In this document: positions 51,704-62,535 of the stretch, piece after piece
How positions within the stretch are numbered: position 1 is the first letter of the stretch
Layout of the letters: every line of letters begins with the position of its first letter
Assembly (NCBI RefSeq): GCF_016802725.1
Contig: NC_052665.1
Span: forward strand, 8,494,001 to 8,558,000
DNA: 64,000 nucleotides
Source of the DNA: Solenopsis invicta
Taxonomy: Eukaryota > Arthropoda > Insecta > Hymenoptera > Formicidae
Direction: 5' to 3'
Program-made: the position numbers and the translations under genes
Notes under the pieces: generated by a model
Seen by the model: the letters and a program-made list of their open reading frames with translations, nothing else
What the model was told of the DNA's origin: nothing
The model's database searches: none

Positions 51704-54700
51704 CCGCTATTCGCGATTTTACAGCCGTGTAAATCCCACGGAAGGTTCCTTAATACTTCAGTGCCATCGAATAAACTCGCGCCCGGTTGGTCCATCGGTC
51801 TTAGGCCAATCTCTCGCCCCAGGCGATTTTCGTGCAACAGCTCTATAGATATCGAATAGGTATCGTTGCGGGTATATAGGCGATCGTTGTCGGCGAGACG
51901 TTGGATCCTAACTCGTGCCCGATTGGACGTTGCTTTATTGGACGTAGCGGTGGTTTATAGATTCCGATTTTCTCGGCGAGCTCCGCGTTTGACTTTTACT
52001 CCATTTACCATCCTTCTCGCGCGCCCTCCATCCGCGGATGCTTCCCGCTCCTTTTTCCTCCAATCGCTTTCCGCTTCTCCCATCGAACTGCCGCATGCTT
52101 TATTCACGGCATGGGCGAGCTCGTCTTCAGCCGGGCATCCTACGTCGGAATTCGTTATGCGATCAACGATGGACGACTCCTTTTCCGCGATGGCTCGATC
52201 GATATCGCTCGTATTGCCGATCATTGAAGATTGATCAATGCGATTCCGTTTTACTGTAACGCCGCGCTGCGCTGCAAACCCGCTCTTATTCCTCCTTCGC
52301 GTATCGCGCAAACTTAGGAGCCTCGGTAAAGATGTAACGCGCAAAAAAATAGGTGAACCCGAGCGAGGCTAGTCTTATCGTTCGATGCACGTCTTCAAAG
52401 ACGATGATAAAGATACAGAGATCGCACGAGCGCACGCCCGTGGAAGCGGAATTACCTGGTTTCCCAGTTATAGCTCAAAACCGCAAAGCGGTTAACGCTG
52501 CTATATTTCCACCGAGCATGAATTTACTCGGAAAAGTTATTCTTTCTTTCCGCTATGAGCAACTATTTCCGCAGCAGCTGCCTTATTTATTTTCTAAAGC
52601 TGCACAACTGAAACGTGATTCATATTAAAAAGCATCATAATCTCGAACAGTTTTAAAATAAGCGTATTCGGAATGTACATCAAATCTACGAAATGTCTAA
52701 ATAAATATCTATTAACTATTAAATCTAGCCCGAATAGGTCGCGGTTTGTCTCGAACAATCGCGAACAGTCGCGATCGTAAATTTCGCCTACAGAAATGCA
52801 CGTTAATTATATTGACCCGTTACGCTGGCCGTTCTTAAAATGCCAGGGGGGAGGACATGCAACTCGCATGTATTCTTCGGACGTCGTGCAGAACCGTCCC
52901 TTTGTAGGATATGCGAGCTTTAAACCTCCCGGCCGTCTATTCTAGCCACGTACTATAACTCGCTTGGAACGCGTGCGGTCCCTCAGGGCGGACGCACGAA
53001 ACGTTTCTTCCCCTTATGAAATTGTAACAGAGGCAGGATTAGCATGGGACATTGTCTCCGGAGCGAAGGGTAGATTCACGTTGTAGCGATGTTATCGAGA
53101 TCGACCCGTCTAAAGTGTATCCAAATTTCCATTCTCACTTTCGCTCCCGAAAATACGCCGTTTTAAGTGTACATCTTAAATCTCGAGAAATATAGCCTTT
53201 CTATTGTTCCTGCATTGTTTTTCGCAGATTATTCGAATGTAACCAAATTCGATTACCGTCCAAATGGAAATTTGCGGATGAGAAATGAACTCTGAACAAA
53301 TATTCTGTCATATTTCCAATGAATTCAGAACAAGATGTAAGATTAATCGTTGAAAAAGTATATTCTCAAAGCACTTTACAAGCCATGTTAATACATAAGA
53401 ATACACAGAGAAAAACATTTTTTTAATTGTAGTAAATGTATTCACTAAATCTAAATTTACTTAAAGAAAACAATTTTCTAGTTATAAAACTTTTTTTCTA
53501 ATTATAATAAACAGTTTCATTAAAATAAAAAAAAACAATTTTTTTTAATTTATTTAAATTTAAGTCAGATTTACTAAATTACGGTAAAATATTTTTTTAA
53601 ATCTAGTAAATAAATTTTTAAAATATTAAATCCCAAATTTTTTATTTTAAAAATAATCTTTTAGTAAATATTTGTTTAAATTTAGATTTTTATAGTTATA
53701 AAAGTAATAAATAGTTTATTCAAAAGAAATACATATTTTTTAAAAACAATTTTGAGAAAACATAAACTTGAATAAAAGTAACATAAACGGTAAAAAACAA
53801 AACTATTTTTTATTTTCAAGAAAATATTTTGTTACTTTTAAAAGGAGTTTTTTAACTACAAATTTTTTTTTTATTAAAATATTTTTTTGTATATTTTTTT
53901 AGTCTTAATGACTGCATTTAGCAAAGAAAATAACCCAATAAGCATTTAGTATCTCGATTAATATCTCGGATTGTGGGTGTAATATAAGATGTACGATATA
54001 CCATATACAATAAAAATAAAATTTATTCAATCTGAATAAATATATTGAATCAAATATGATGTAGTCACATTAAGAGATTACTTATCAGATTGTAATATGT
54101 AATAACTTACTTTAAATAAATATGTAGTCAAATTAAAGAAAGTTTTTATTCAACGTGGAATAATTTCAAAACAAATAATAAATAGCTGTTGTTAAAATAA
54201 TATTTATTCAATTTGAATAATTTAATCTTTAAAAATGAAAAATTTGATTTTATTAAATTCAGAAAAAATATATAAATAAATATTTTTTAAAAACAATTTG
54301 CAATTTATTTAAAAATTATTATACCATTTTGTAAATATTGGTTGAATTAAATGTAAAAAATATTTCATTGAAAATATTAAATTATTTATAGTTTATTTTT
54401 TTATATAAAATATGAATGATTTAAGAATTGAACATAGCCAGTATAGTGTGGTATATTTGGTGCTCAAAATCTTAAACATGGTGATATTTAAATAATCGAA
54501 AAACGGTAATTAAAAGTAGATCAAAGAACTAATTTAATACCAGACAACATGCATGCATTTTAAAGATCTGTATTTATAATTTTTATTAGTTTCTTTTAAT
54601 TTATTAGTTTATTTTTAATTTATATTTAAAATTCATAATCGGCAAAAAATAGTACAAGTTTTAATAAGGTTAAATATTACATTTTCTTTCATATTTTGTG

Positions 54701-57700
54701 GAAAATCAATCAAAGTAAATTCTATAATCTCAGCTTATTTATGTATTTTTATAAAAATTAAGAATACCTAATACTAATCTGTCTTTTAAAATCTCTTCGG
54801 AAATGAAAATCCCTTTGGTGAAAATTCTATTTCAAAAAAGACTACTATAAAAATAAAAAGAAACTTCTTAAATTGAGAATACAATTTTTTCGAAGTAGCC
54901 TTAGAAAAGTTCATCGTATTAATATCATTTAGAAAATTGATTGCATCTGTCGCATTTACGCAAATTCTATTTAGATAATTATTCGATATTTTTCGCCTTT
55001 CATCATCCTTTGCATCATCTTCGCTTCTTTTCAGCATACTCGACTTACGATATATATAACTAACGTCTTTGAGTCGATCTGACCCCATTCGATATTGTAT
55101 CTCTCTCACGACACCCGCAGCGATCCTTCCCGCTTCTGACAACCGGACGATCATCATGCATATATGTAAAATGTAAAATTGTATCATCCTACTGGTATTC
55201 TTTCTTGCGTCTCCTTCGCTTCGCGTCCATGTATCTCGCTTTCCAGTTTACCCCACGACAGCATCCCCCGCAGACCGAAATGCTCTAGGGACTCAGCAGA
55301 GGGAACGAAAGAAGGAGGCCGGTTCCTGTGGTCTGCTCGAGCCCGCGTTAACGTTTTATGGCCAAATACCATTACGAGCGAAAATCGAAATTCCGTGCCC
55401 GTTAATTCTCAATAGAATCAAACTCCATGGTGGTGGTAACACACCGGTCTCACGATGCGATTTCATTGTAATCGAGCCGAATGGATTGAGCATTCGCATC
55501 GCGAAATAGTGAAATTAGACAGTGATAAAAAAATTTGCAAATATAAAAACAAATTTAGCAGCGTTCAAAATTTAATCTTTATAATTATTATTATATCGGT
55601 ATGTGTGTATTATAAAACGTGAAAACATTTATCGAGAACAATAAATGTTTCCACGTTTTATAATACACACACCGATGTAATTTATCGTTTAACGTTCATA
55701 TACAACGACATTATACAACGTAATCGTACAAGAAATAAGTTATCGCTGGCGGAACCGATCGACGAAATTATTTTCTCGTTGCTTCATCATTTTCCCTAAG
55801 TTCGAAGCGTATGCGGGCGCAACTTCGTCGCTATCGTTGACACATTTTCGCGCAAGTTGCCCAACGAAAACCCAGCATGTGGAACGCAAGTTACGTTCGT
55901 GCAAACTCTATATCGCTCCGCGGTGAACGCTCCGGAGTAACTTGGGCAGAACGGCTCGTCCGTGTCGAATAACTCGCGCGTGTACATCAATTCGCTCGGT
56001 GTATCTATTTAATGATCACGAGTGAAACGCCCGGAGGCGAGGAGCAACTATAACGCCGTGCTTCGACGTTTTCGCGTCTCCGGTTTCTGTGTGTCCAGTG
56101 ACCGCATTGTCATCCACGTTAAAATTAGTTTCAGCGCTACCACAATCGTCGCATCTGGTACGAAGACCAATGAGAAACGACAGGATGAGGGCGCAGCGAA
56201 TGCCAGCTCTCTTGCTCTGTTTCCTGTTCGAAGGGTGGTTTTTCATTCTCGCGACAGGTGGTGGATTCAACGATACAAATATAATTGCATTTTTGAATCG
56301 TCGTTTCTGTCCCCATATCGGAGAATCGTTTCATCGGTTTTTTTTCACCGCCTTGTCGATCTGTTCAAAAAAATAACTTTTTTTCGTTCATCAAAGTTTT
56401 TTTATGTAAGTTGTAGACAGGGTAAACACAATAATCTCGTAAACTTCTAATAAAAAAAGGCAATAATGTATCGATTATCTTTTCGCTGTTAATATCTTTT
56501 CTAAGAGGGAATGTGCCTCGGTAAAGCGATAATCAAAATTAACCAGAGCAAGTTTCTCTCAAATAAAATGTTCCGCTCGGTGTGTACATTGATCGCTCAA
56601 AAGTGTTTTGTTATACCATTCAAGCATCCTTCGCCTCTATCACAAGGAAAGTCCGAGGGTAACCGCCTTATTTCCTCGAACAGTAGAAACCGACACTGTA
56701 AAATCGCGATAACGCGCGCAGAAACTCCAACGTTGCACCAAGTACCCGAAGATACGAACTTCTTGCCGGAAGCTATAGGTCGAAAGCGAGGGTAGGTCGA
56801 GGCAGGTGGAGGAGTACGAGACGATTTTCCAATCGAGCCGCGGGGCGTTCGTTGTCTCTCCGAAGGGAACAAATCGACGAACAATGTCGACGATCGGATT
56901 TCGTCCCGGTCAGAGTCAGCCGAATGAGCGGGATCGTAGATAGCCACCGCCAGGTGGAAGCGACTCGTCGCATCTTGTCGTAAACGGAGAGGGTTAAAAA
57001 GCAATTTTCTCTCTTCGGCCGAGCGTCTGGCAGCTGACCACCGTTCCTGACGCAGAGGCATCGGAGGACTCGGAGGCGAGATCTCGACGTAGCAATTTTG
57101 ATTCAATCTCCAACAAACCGAGCACGTCGCATTTGCTAAAACCCACTCGATAGTAGTGTATACATACGTAAAAATGATACGTATACAGGATGTTGAAAAA
57201 ATAAATGAATAAATTTTAAGATAAAATTCTATTTACCGTAAAGATGAAAAATATATCAACGTGAGCAAACGCATGTTACAAACACTTTTTGTTTACTACA
57301 GACTTTGGTAAGCATATTAAAGAAATTGCTAGAAATTATTCTTTTGCATCAATGCATATCTCGCATCGTCTCTTGCATTGTTGAGGACATTTAAAAATTT
57401 TCAAAGTGTTTCGTATTTTGTCACACAGTACAATTACAAGCAATAATACGATTTCAAAGTACTTTTACAGTAGCAACATATCTTCCAACATAAACGAATC
57501 TTAAAATATTCTCATAACTAAAAATCTAAGAGATTTAAATGTAATTGGCTTTTATTTGCTGTTCTATCAATCGATATAATTATTATTAAAAAATTTTTCC
57601 GTAAACAAAAAATATTTAAAACTTGATAAGGACATGTTTCCATACTAATATGTACAATGACTTTTTTTCAATCTCGCAATAAATAGGATATGCTCTTAAA

Positions 57701-58767
57701 CTCTGTTCACCTATTTCTGAAACATCCTGTATGAATGTGTATGTATATATATGTATAAAATCACGTGTTTTAAGACTGGGAAAATGAGGTTTGCTGACTT
57801 AAAAGAAACGCGACACAAAAAATGAAATATTTTAGCTGTGACATCCTCGTAATTAAAATGCACCCATGGATGCATTGTTTATATCTTGGACACCATTTGT
57901 ACGATACGCAGATATGCACTTTGCGAGTAGAGTATACGAGCTTTTAAACCCCGCCGGGGTGAGCGAGGGAGAGCGTGGAAAAATCATCGTACGATTCGTT
58001 CGCTTACAATGGATCGCTTAGCCGGCAGATATGCGTCAGCTGTCCTGATGACGTCGATGTCGTTTCGCTCGGCTATGCATGATTGACAGTTTTATGGGGA
58101 CGAGCGGAGCCCACTTTCCAAGTTACGACCGGGGTCTGGTTTTATCGCCCCCTTCTCCCCCTCACACGGGGGCCAAACATTATGCGACATTTGATGCTAA
58201 TCGATACGAGGACGGACGCGAGGGGACAAGAGTGGTATTAGGTTCTTTCTGAGATTTACTAGCAAATGAATTCTTTATGTGCGGTTTGAGAAAAATGATT
58301 TTAGGGCTTACGGTCTGAACTCTCGATAGTACTAAAATTGCGTCCCACCCATTTAGATTTCTTTAGCAATTCTAAAGTATAATTATGAAGACTACTATTC
58401 TTGTATTTTAAATACAATTAAAACGCGATTACTTAAATATGTTAAAATTAAACGTATTATCGTGCACATTACGTAATTAAAAGTTATAAACCTCGTTAAA
58501 GTTTCTTCGACGAAGTTGTTTCTAGAAGCTTCATCATGCTAAAATACAAAGGGGGAACATATTTTCATGTTTCAAACTAAATGCGATATTAATTGTAGGG
58601 TATTTAATTCGTTAGTCCAAATGTGAACAGTGAAATCGATCGAAACGCACGTTAGCACATCACGCGCCCAAATAGAGGCCGGAATACGAATATACAAAAA
58701 GTTTCGACAACTCACCTCGCAATTGGAATGACTGATGTTACTCAGATTCAGCCTGAAGATCTTATCC
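33443..58767 (-). CDS. Sema2a: Class-2 semaphorin (Sema-2a-like), nine coding exons, 5' end missing
   Basis: Encodes a secreted semaphorin, a guidance ligand for axons that acts through plexin receptors (PlexB in Drosophila, family knowledge). The joined exons are 58767-58716, 43710-43648, 42629-42522, 41033-40763, 36657-36427, 36105-35692, 35582-35306, 34848-34401 and 33517-33443. They total 1939 bases and about 645 residues. The product runs from DKIFRLNLSNIS through the sema propeller (with the motifs GTNAEFTKADTVIFRTDLY and RPGQCVNDTETLPDTVLNFI), a PSI domain (CLRCVHDPYCGWDK), one Ig domain and the class-2 tail after NDYQKIYSDWCHEFEKYK. No transmembrane segment follows the Ig domain, as expected for class 2. 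All introns are GT-AG and phases match, with no frameshift or internal stop. Drosophila Sema-2a has about 725 residues, so about 80 N-terminal residues with the signal peptide lie outside. Sema-2b is the alternative paralogue name. Confidence 0.96.
33782..33820. repeat. (CT)n microsatellite in the last Sema2a intron
   Basis: About 19 CT units on the forward strand, so GA on the transcript strand, within the 883-bp intron between the Ig exon and the terminal exon. Confidence 0.97.
34401..34848 (-). CDS. Sema2a: Sema2a coding exon: Ig-like domain
   Basis: This 448-base exon begins after tttttttcgcag and ends AAG CAA GCG/gtaagt in phase 0. It starts LLQDVSNTTADVCDSSVGKR (end of PSI) and carries the Ig-like domain: first cysteine in SVHLGCFVK, tryptophan in VRWYHYSK, and DAGRYDCWLGG with the second cysteine, then LLCSYNITVDAHRC. 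The last part, NDYQKIYSDWCHEFEKYK followed by SAMKSWERKQA, is nearly identical to Drosophila Sema-2a as I remember it. Confidence 0.97.
35306..35582 (-). CDS. Sema2a: Sema2a coding exon: last propeller blade and PSI domain
   Basis: This 277-base exon has a gtgttacag acceptor and a CCA-GG/gtgagt donor. It starts with DGRVHKVVQW (last sema blade), includes PIQAMEIS and LYVASDHRIKQIDL, and continues into the cysteine-rich PSI module CTRRYDNCLRCVHDPYCGWD. It ends in phase 2 within a Gly codon that the next exon completes. Confidence 0.97.
35692..36105 (-). CDS. Sema2a: Sema2a coding exon: SIYKVPG...VNDTETLPDTVLNFI
   Basis: This 414-base exon is the largest sema-domain exon. Its acceptor is ctgctcag and its donor TCT-A/gtaagc. 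It contains FYGTFTTSTNGLMGSAICSF, the FRGKFKEQ motif, VPEPRPGQCVND and IRSHPLMD, all typical of propeller blades 5-6 in class-2 semaphorins. NDT is a potential glycosylation site. The flanking introns are short (321 bp before, 109 bp after). Confidence 0.97.
36427..36657 (-). CDS. Sema2a: Sema2a coding exon: PNFVGSYDIG...FFFRETAVEY
   Basis: This 231-base exon has a ctgtttacag acceptor and an ATA-C/gtgagt donor. It encodes PNFVGSYDIGSHVFFFFRE, then ETAVEYINCGKSVYSRVARV, CKRDTGGKNILAQNWATYLK and ARLNCSIPGEFPFYFNEI. The DxVYFFFRE-type motif and the R(V/I)ARVCK motif are hallmarks of the sema domain. It ends in phase 1; the next exon completes a Gln codon. Confidence 0.97.
37908..37964. repeat. 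(CT)28 microsatellite
   Basis: 57 bases of uninterrupted CT on the forward strand, so (GA)n in the Sema2a pre-mRNA. It is complementary to the tract at 38866-38946. Confidence 0.98.
37982..38002. repeat. (GCG)7 trinucleotide tract
   Basis: Seven GCG units directly after the CT tract, in an intron. Confidence 0.95.
38866..38946. repeat. Interrupted (GA)n microsatellite
   Basis: About 80 bases of GA on the forward strand with small interruptions near 38897-38906. The transcript strand reads (CU)n. Confidence 0.97.
40041..40100. repeat. GA-rich low-complexity stretch
   Basis: Imperfect GAGA/GAAA repeats on the forward strand, intronic. Confidence 0.85.
40763..41033 (-). CDS. Sema2a: Sema2a coding exon: CPYDP...SGTNAEFTKADTVIFR
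   Basis: This 271-base exon has an acceptor with a long T-tract (ttttttttccag) and a donor GAC-A/gtgagt. It begins SNLTHLPRHEF and ends FKRTLKYDSKWLD. It contains the semaphorin signatures GIAKCPYDPADNST, GDLPALYSGTNAEF and ADTVIFRTDLY. NLT and NST are potential N-glycosylation sites. It ends in phase 1; the split codon AAA (Lys) is completed by the next exon across a 4105-bp intron. Confidence 0.97.
42522..42629 (-). CDS. Sema2a: Sema2a coding exon: HFDCRNHIRVIQP...GTNAHSPKDWVIY
   Basis: This 108-base exon (36 codons, phase 0 at both ends) has a tctttccag acceptor and a TAC/gtaagt donor. It carries the highly conserved CRNHIRVIQ and LYMCGTNAH motifs of semaphorin propeller blade 1-2. A 1488-bp intron follows. 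Confidence 0.95.
43648..43710 (-). CDS. Sema2a: Sema2a coding exon: RDALNLEPSNVANCVSKGKSE
   Basis: This 63-base exon (21 codons, phase 0 at both ends) has a strong tttgttgcag acceptor and a GAG/gtaagt donor. The peptide matches the RDAINLEP...CVSKGKS segment of insect Sema-2a, with the conserved propeller cysteine. It is followed by a 1018-bp intron. Confidence 0.94.
46373..46445. repeat. Foldback, 26-bp arms and 21-base loop
   Basis: The left arm at 46373-46398 (CACAGCGTACGCTTGCAGAA and on) pairs with the right arm at 46420-46445. There is one mismatch in 26. It could be a MITE remnant, an inverted duplication or a small-RNA hairpin. Confidence 0.85.
47299..47316. repeat. (GA)n microsatellite
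   Basis: Nine GA units, intronic. Confidence 0.9.
48886..48909. repeat. (ACG)8 trinucleotide tract
   Basis: Eight perfect ACG units, continued by imperfect GACGAC units to about 48935. It makes a poly-Asp or poly-Thr shadow frame that I do not regard as coding. Confidence 0.95.
49251..49446. mobile_element. MITE-like AT-rich inverted-repeat element
   Basis: Arms at 49274-49304 and 49369-49399 pair over 31 bases with five mismatches. Outer parts (GAGGAAAAAAAATTGTTAG on the left; the reverse complement of CTCGAGTTAACG plus a T-tract on the right) are also loosely similar. No coding capacity. The right end reads TTTTTCAGTGTAAG, similar to other repeat ends in this window. Confidence 0.55.
50977..51242. 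repeat. Tandem duplication, two diverged copies
   Basis: Copy 1 (50977-51124) and copy 2 (51125-51242) share CTAATTTTATT, then CGAAGAACGATGTGCCGCTT, GCATTATCGGCAATG, ATGCGA, CTTGCATT and CCTTCCATTTGTT in the same order, with small indels. Neither copy looks coding. Confidence 0.9.
51672..51700. repeat. (AG)n microsatellite
   Basis: About 14 AG units, intronic. Confidence 0.95.
53400..54780. repeat. AT-rich repeat island
   Basis: A long very AT-rich block that opens with ATACACAGAGAAAAACATTT. That start resembles the ends of the inverted-repeat island near 7906 and 8327. Inside are many T/A homopolymer runs and repeated TTTATTCAAT(C/T)TGAATAA motifs (around 54020 and 54200). I see no gene in it. 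Confidence 0.5.
55590..55681. repeat. Long foldback, about 40-bp arms and 10-base loop
   Basis: The left arm 55590-55631 and the right arm 55642-55681 pair almost completely, with about two mismatches and one 2-base bulge. The core is TGTGTATTATAAAACGTG against its complement. The near-perfect pairing suggests a recent inverted duplication or MITE. A hairpin small-RNA precursor is possible. Confidence 0.9.
57184..57731. mobile_element. TA-flanked terminal-inverted-repeat element, non-autonomous
   Basis: The ends read TA-CAGGATGTT at 57184 and AACATCCTG-TA at 57731, so an element of about 544 bp is flanked by TA, as in Tc1/mariner-type target duplications. The inner sequence is AT-rich and has no intact transposase frame. 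The family assignment rests only on the ends. Confidence 0.6.
58716..58767 (-). CDS. Sema2a: Sema2a coding exon (first visible): start of sema domain
   Basis: This 52-base exon lies between a ctttcag acceptor and a GAG/gtgagt donor. It reads (x)DKIFRLNLSNISHSNCE. Its first base G completes a codon split across the upstream intron; in the family this residue is Met of a VGAMD motif (inference). The exon ends in phase 0. NLS and NIS are potential N-glycosylation sites. The exon is isolated: a 15-kb intron follows and more than 5.2 kb of non-coding DNA precedes it in the window. Confidence 0.93.
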
Positions 58768-59438
58768 CTGAAAGCAGAAGAGGAAAGTTTCGTGTTAGCG
58801 TAACAGTCGAATTAAGCGTGGTTGCGATAGACGAAAGGGTCGAGGGGTAAATTTTCATTCCCAACGTCTGCGAGATGCATTACTCTCCGTGACTCGACCC
58901 TACCTTATCTCGCCACGGTTATGTATGGTTGTGTAGGACCGCGGTACTTTGCTTACGGCTCTACGCCACGACGAGCGCCAGCAGCAAACGGTACGGAATT
59001 TCTATGAGGGCGGGAAAGGAGACCGGAGGGCAAAGTGGGACGGGCTACCTCCTTTCTGACCGAGTTCCGCGTTGTCTTTTCTTTGCCCGGCGATGGCCGA
59101 AGTCACGTCGTTCTCCTACCGCTTGTTTTTATTAGGATTTTATTCCTCGGAAGAGATCGTTCGCGTTTGAGGGTTGAGGGGTCAGACATAATAAGAATCG
59201 GAGTCGACGAGTCAAAATGAAACGATGCAAATTATGCAACGCGTCGCAAAAGTTGTCGTACTGAAGTCGACGTAACTGCCACTAGTATTAGTAATTACAC
59301 ATCGGTTGTCGAAGCATTAATTTCACATTTTGACGTAGAAATGATATGTTTCATGCATTTCAATCAATGTAGCAGCCAGTCGCTATCAATGCACGAGAAC
59401 TGTACGACGATTTTCATATAAATCTCTTTGCGACCATC

Positions 59439-59466
59439 GCGGCAGCGGCGGCGGCGGCGGCGACGG
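59439..59466. repeat. (CGG)n trinucleotide tract
   Basis: About six to eight CGG units with slight interruptions. Confidence 0.9.
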
Positions 59467-62400
59467 CAATCTGAGGTGCTGCGTTCGATCATACGTGAAA
59501 GGTATACGCGCTGCTGGGCGCCACCGATCGTAAATCGAATTTACCCAGTTTTCAAATGTGTGTGTTTCGCAACATTAACGCTGGCGCGCCGCATAACTTT
59601 ATCCCAAATAGCCATTCATCATCGCCTTTCAATAGAAATACGCAGTCAGACGGAATGCGCTCGCGGAACGCGGAAAAAAAAGAGAAAGAGAGAGAAGAAG
59701 GAAGGAAGGAAGGAAGACCTTCCCTCAGCGGCTCTCCTTTTTCATTCATTCTGTGCATCGCGCCGTGAAAAAGTAAATACCGATGTGGAAAAACAAATCC
59801 GTACTTTGGAATCTACCCGCGTCGAACTTTCGTCTCGGCGAACTTTTACAGGGTTCAGCAGGTGGAAAGGAAACGCGAAGGGAGGGAAGGCGAGTATCGT
59901 CTACGTGCTGGCACGTTGCTCATACCATCGGAAGAAAAAATTCGTAGAAAAGTAATTTGTGGGGGGGAAACTCGGCGCAAAGGGCGGCTTGCTGCGAAGT
60001 CATCGCTCAGTCGCTTTGAAATCCAATTGGTAAAACGTGCGTAATCAAACCGAGAAATTACTTCGCTGTTGAAAATCGCAGAGAAAAAATTTCATTAAGA
60101 TCTCATTGACACGCTTCCACGAGAAGTGGAACATTTTCTAAAAATAAAGAAAGTGTTACTTGAGAATCGGGGAAAGAATTCGGTTCAATTTAACATTTTA
60201 CATCGCCTTAAGGGCTTTCGAGGGAAAGTTTAATTAAAATCTCGAGCAGTTTGCCGAGGTCGTACAGCAATTTCTTAAACTATTAAAGACGCCTTGTAGA
60301 CTGCGGAAGAAATTTCAACAAATTTCATTGCTAATTATGCAAATAGGAACAAAGACTTAATTAAGGGATGGATCTATATAATGTCTACGAAACTCTAAAC
60401 AATGCTATGACCATACGAATTGTTCCGTGTTTCCAGCCAAAATAGGTCGCGGTTTGAGATAACACAGTCGTCGCACCGCTTTCACGTCTAGCATAGGGTT
60501 TCACTTGCGTAATACAGACATTTTCACTGCGGGCGAGAAGGAGCCTGACGAATGCCGGGCGAAATCCGAAAAGCATCGTTGCCTGAATTTGTGGTTGTGC
60601 GTGACGGACAGCTCTGACCCGGGATGCATTATCCAACGCGTCGAGATCTATCCCCCTCCCACCCTCTCGCGCTACTCTGGGGGAATACATGACAAGGGCC
60701 AGAGAAGTGGCGTTTGCAACAGTGCTATTTACTCCGGCGCCTTCGGGAAAGAGATGTATATCCGCGAGAAGAGATGGGTTTAACATAATAGAACGATTTT
60801 AATAATTCCCAGTATAAATCAACGAATGTGTATACGTCGGAATAATGTTACGTTCGCGTTTCAATAAACCGCAATGCAGCTCTGACGTTTTAATACGTCA
60901 CTTTTCATAAAATAAAACGTGACGGAAAATAAACGTACGCGCGAGCGGTAAGTAATATAGAGTGATATGGGAAATGGATGGAAACGGCTACGGTTGAAAT
61001 ACTCGATTTAGCATGAATTAGGTTCTAACCTAATTCTTTTATATAATTTTATCAGTCCGTTGAATCGATATACGACATCCGAAGTGCTAACATCGTCGAA
61101 AATGTCTAGGATAGAGAGAGAGAGAGAGTTCAATTGCCACTGTTGGTTCTGCAACGCCACGACCGTTTTCACCTCGCTAGCAGTCGCGATCGTAACTCAC
61201 TTCTCTCACGCTATCTCGAGCTTTTCCCCGGTTGTTTCAGCGGGCATTGCGAAGGTGAAATCTCTCCCGTTGCGTTTCCAGCAACGGTTATTGGGGACAA
61301 TTAGGAGGAAAACCGATCGCCGACTAAATGTGACGTGTTAATCCCCGGTCGCGGTCGCTTTTCCCGCCGAATTGTTGCGGCAATATAATAGAAGTCTGGC
61401 GAGAAAAACGGCAAGTGGGAGCAAACGAGATGAAAATATGATCGACGAATTTTTATCCCGTTTCGCTAGACGCGCGATAGACACGAGCCGCGGATACGGA
61501 TATAAGCGAGCTGTATATTTTTTTTCCGTACGATTCTCGCCAGCGGCCTCCGGCTTGATAATTGGAAGCGTTCAATTAGCGTGCCTTAATTGCGGAGCGA
61601 ACCGCAACGCGGGTGCCGATTCTCAAACTACAATTAATGGCTATCACCTTTCTAATTAACGAGGAACGATGCTCGCGCGTGTATCGATCGTCGTGTGCGA
61701 TAACGGAGGAAAAACGGTACGGCGAAGAACGGATACAGCGAGGGACACGGGATGAGAAAAGAATCGTGGATCCAGCGCGAGGTCACGCGAATGTATCGAT
61801 ATACCAAAGAGACCGTACGTTTCAGAACCATTTAAAAATTATGCTCCTGAAATCATGAAGCTTAAACGTCTCTTACCGTTGAGGAAGGAATATTGAAACG
61901 ATTTCCTTTTAGACTCTTATCGGAATTCTCTTCGATATTGTAGTTTCCTAGATAGGTACGTATGTATATACAAGGCCATCCAAGCACGTGGAATGAAGCC
62001 AGGAAACAGGAAACGTTGAAGTAGCCGCTTTTCTTGGGAAATACAATTTATCGTAACTACGCTTTTTCTTTTGTCGCCCCATATGGCGAGCTCATCCCAT
62101 CGCAAAGACTAAAGAGAAGGGGGAGAAAGACAGAGAGAAAGAGGGAGAAAGTTATTTCAAAAGCGGAAGCTTTTATACGATTGATGTTTTATTTTTCCAT
62201 CATACAGAAATGTAATTTATACTTTCTTTAATTTGATTTCTCTCTTTTTATGTTCGAATTAATAGTTTAACCTTGTTTCTTTAACGTTAGAGTCGTATGT
62301 TTGTATTTCAAGTGTTGACATTAATTTTTTTATTATAAATGCTTTATAAAATTTGGACAAAGAGACACTCCGCGTTGACTCTCGGTACCCCTCTTTGTGA

Positions 62401-62535
62401 AAGTTTTAAAATTTGTGAGTCCTTATAACTTTAATTTAATAAATGTTTTATGTATTGTATATGTATTTGTTTTTCCAAAGAGAGAATTAAATTGTAATCA
62501 ATATTTGCTGTATTTAATTTTTACAAGCTTACAAT

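Larger units (their letters stand above)
43711..58715 (-). other. 15-kb Sema2a intron
   Basis: This intron separates the first two visible exons. It contains foldbacks at 46373-46445 and 55590-55681, a tandem duplication at 50977-51242, an inverted-repeat element near 49250-49446, an AT-rich island at about 53400-54780 and a TA-flanked element at 57184-57731. There are also several microsatellites. I recognise no nested gene, though a 151-codon open frame at 54786-55238 on the minus strand is unusual for its AT content. Confidence 0.85.

Noticed and set aside
56597..57106. 169-codon minus frame
   Set aside because: Compositional frame in CpG-rich DNA with no domain or flanking exon signals, and overlapping frames on the other strand.
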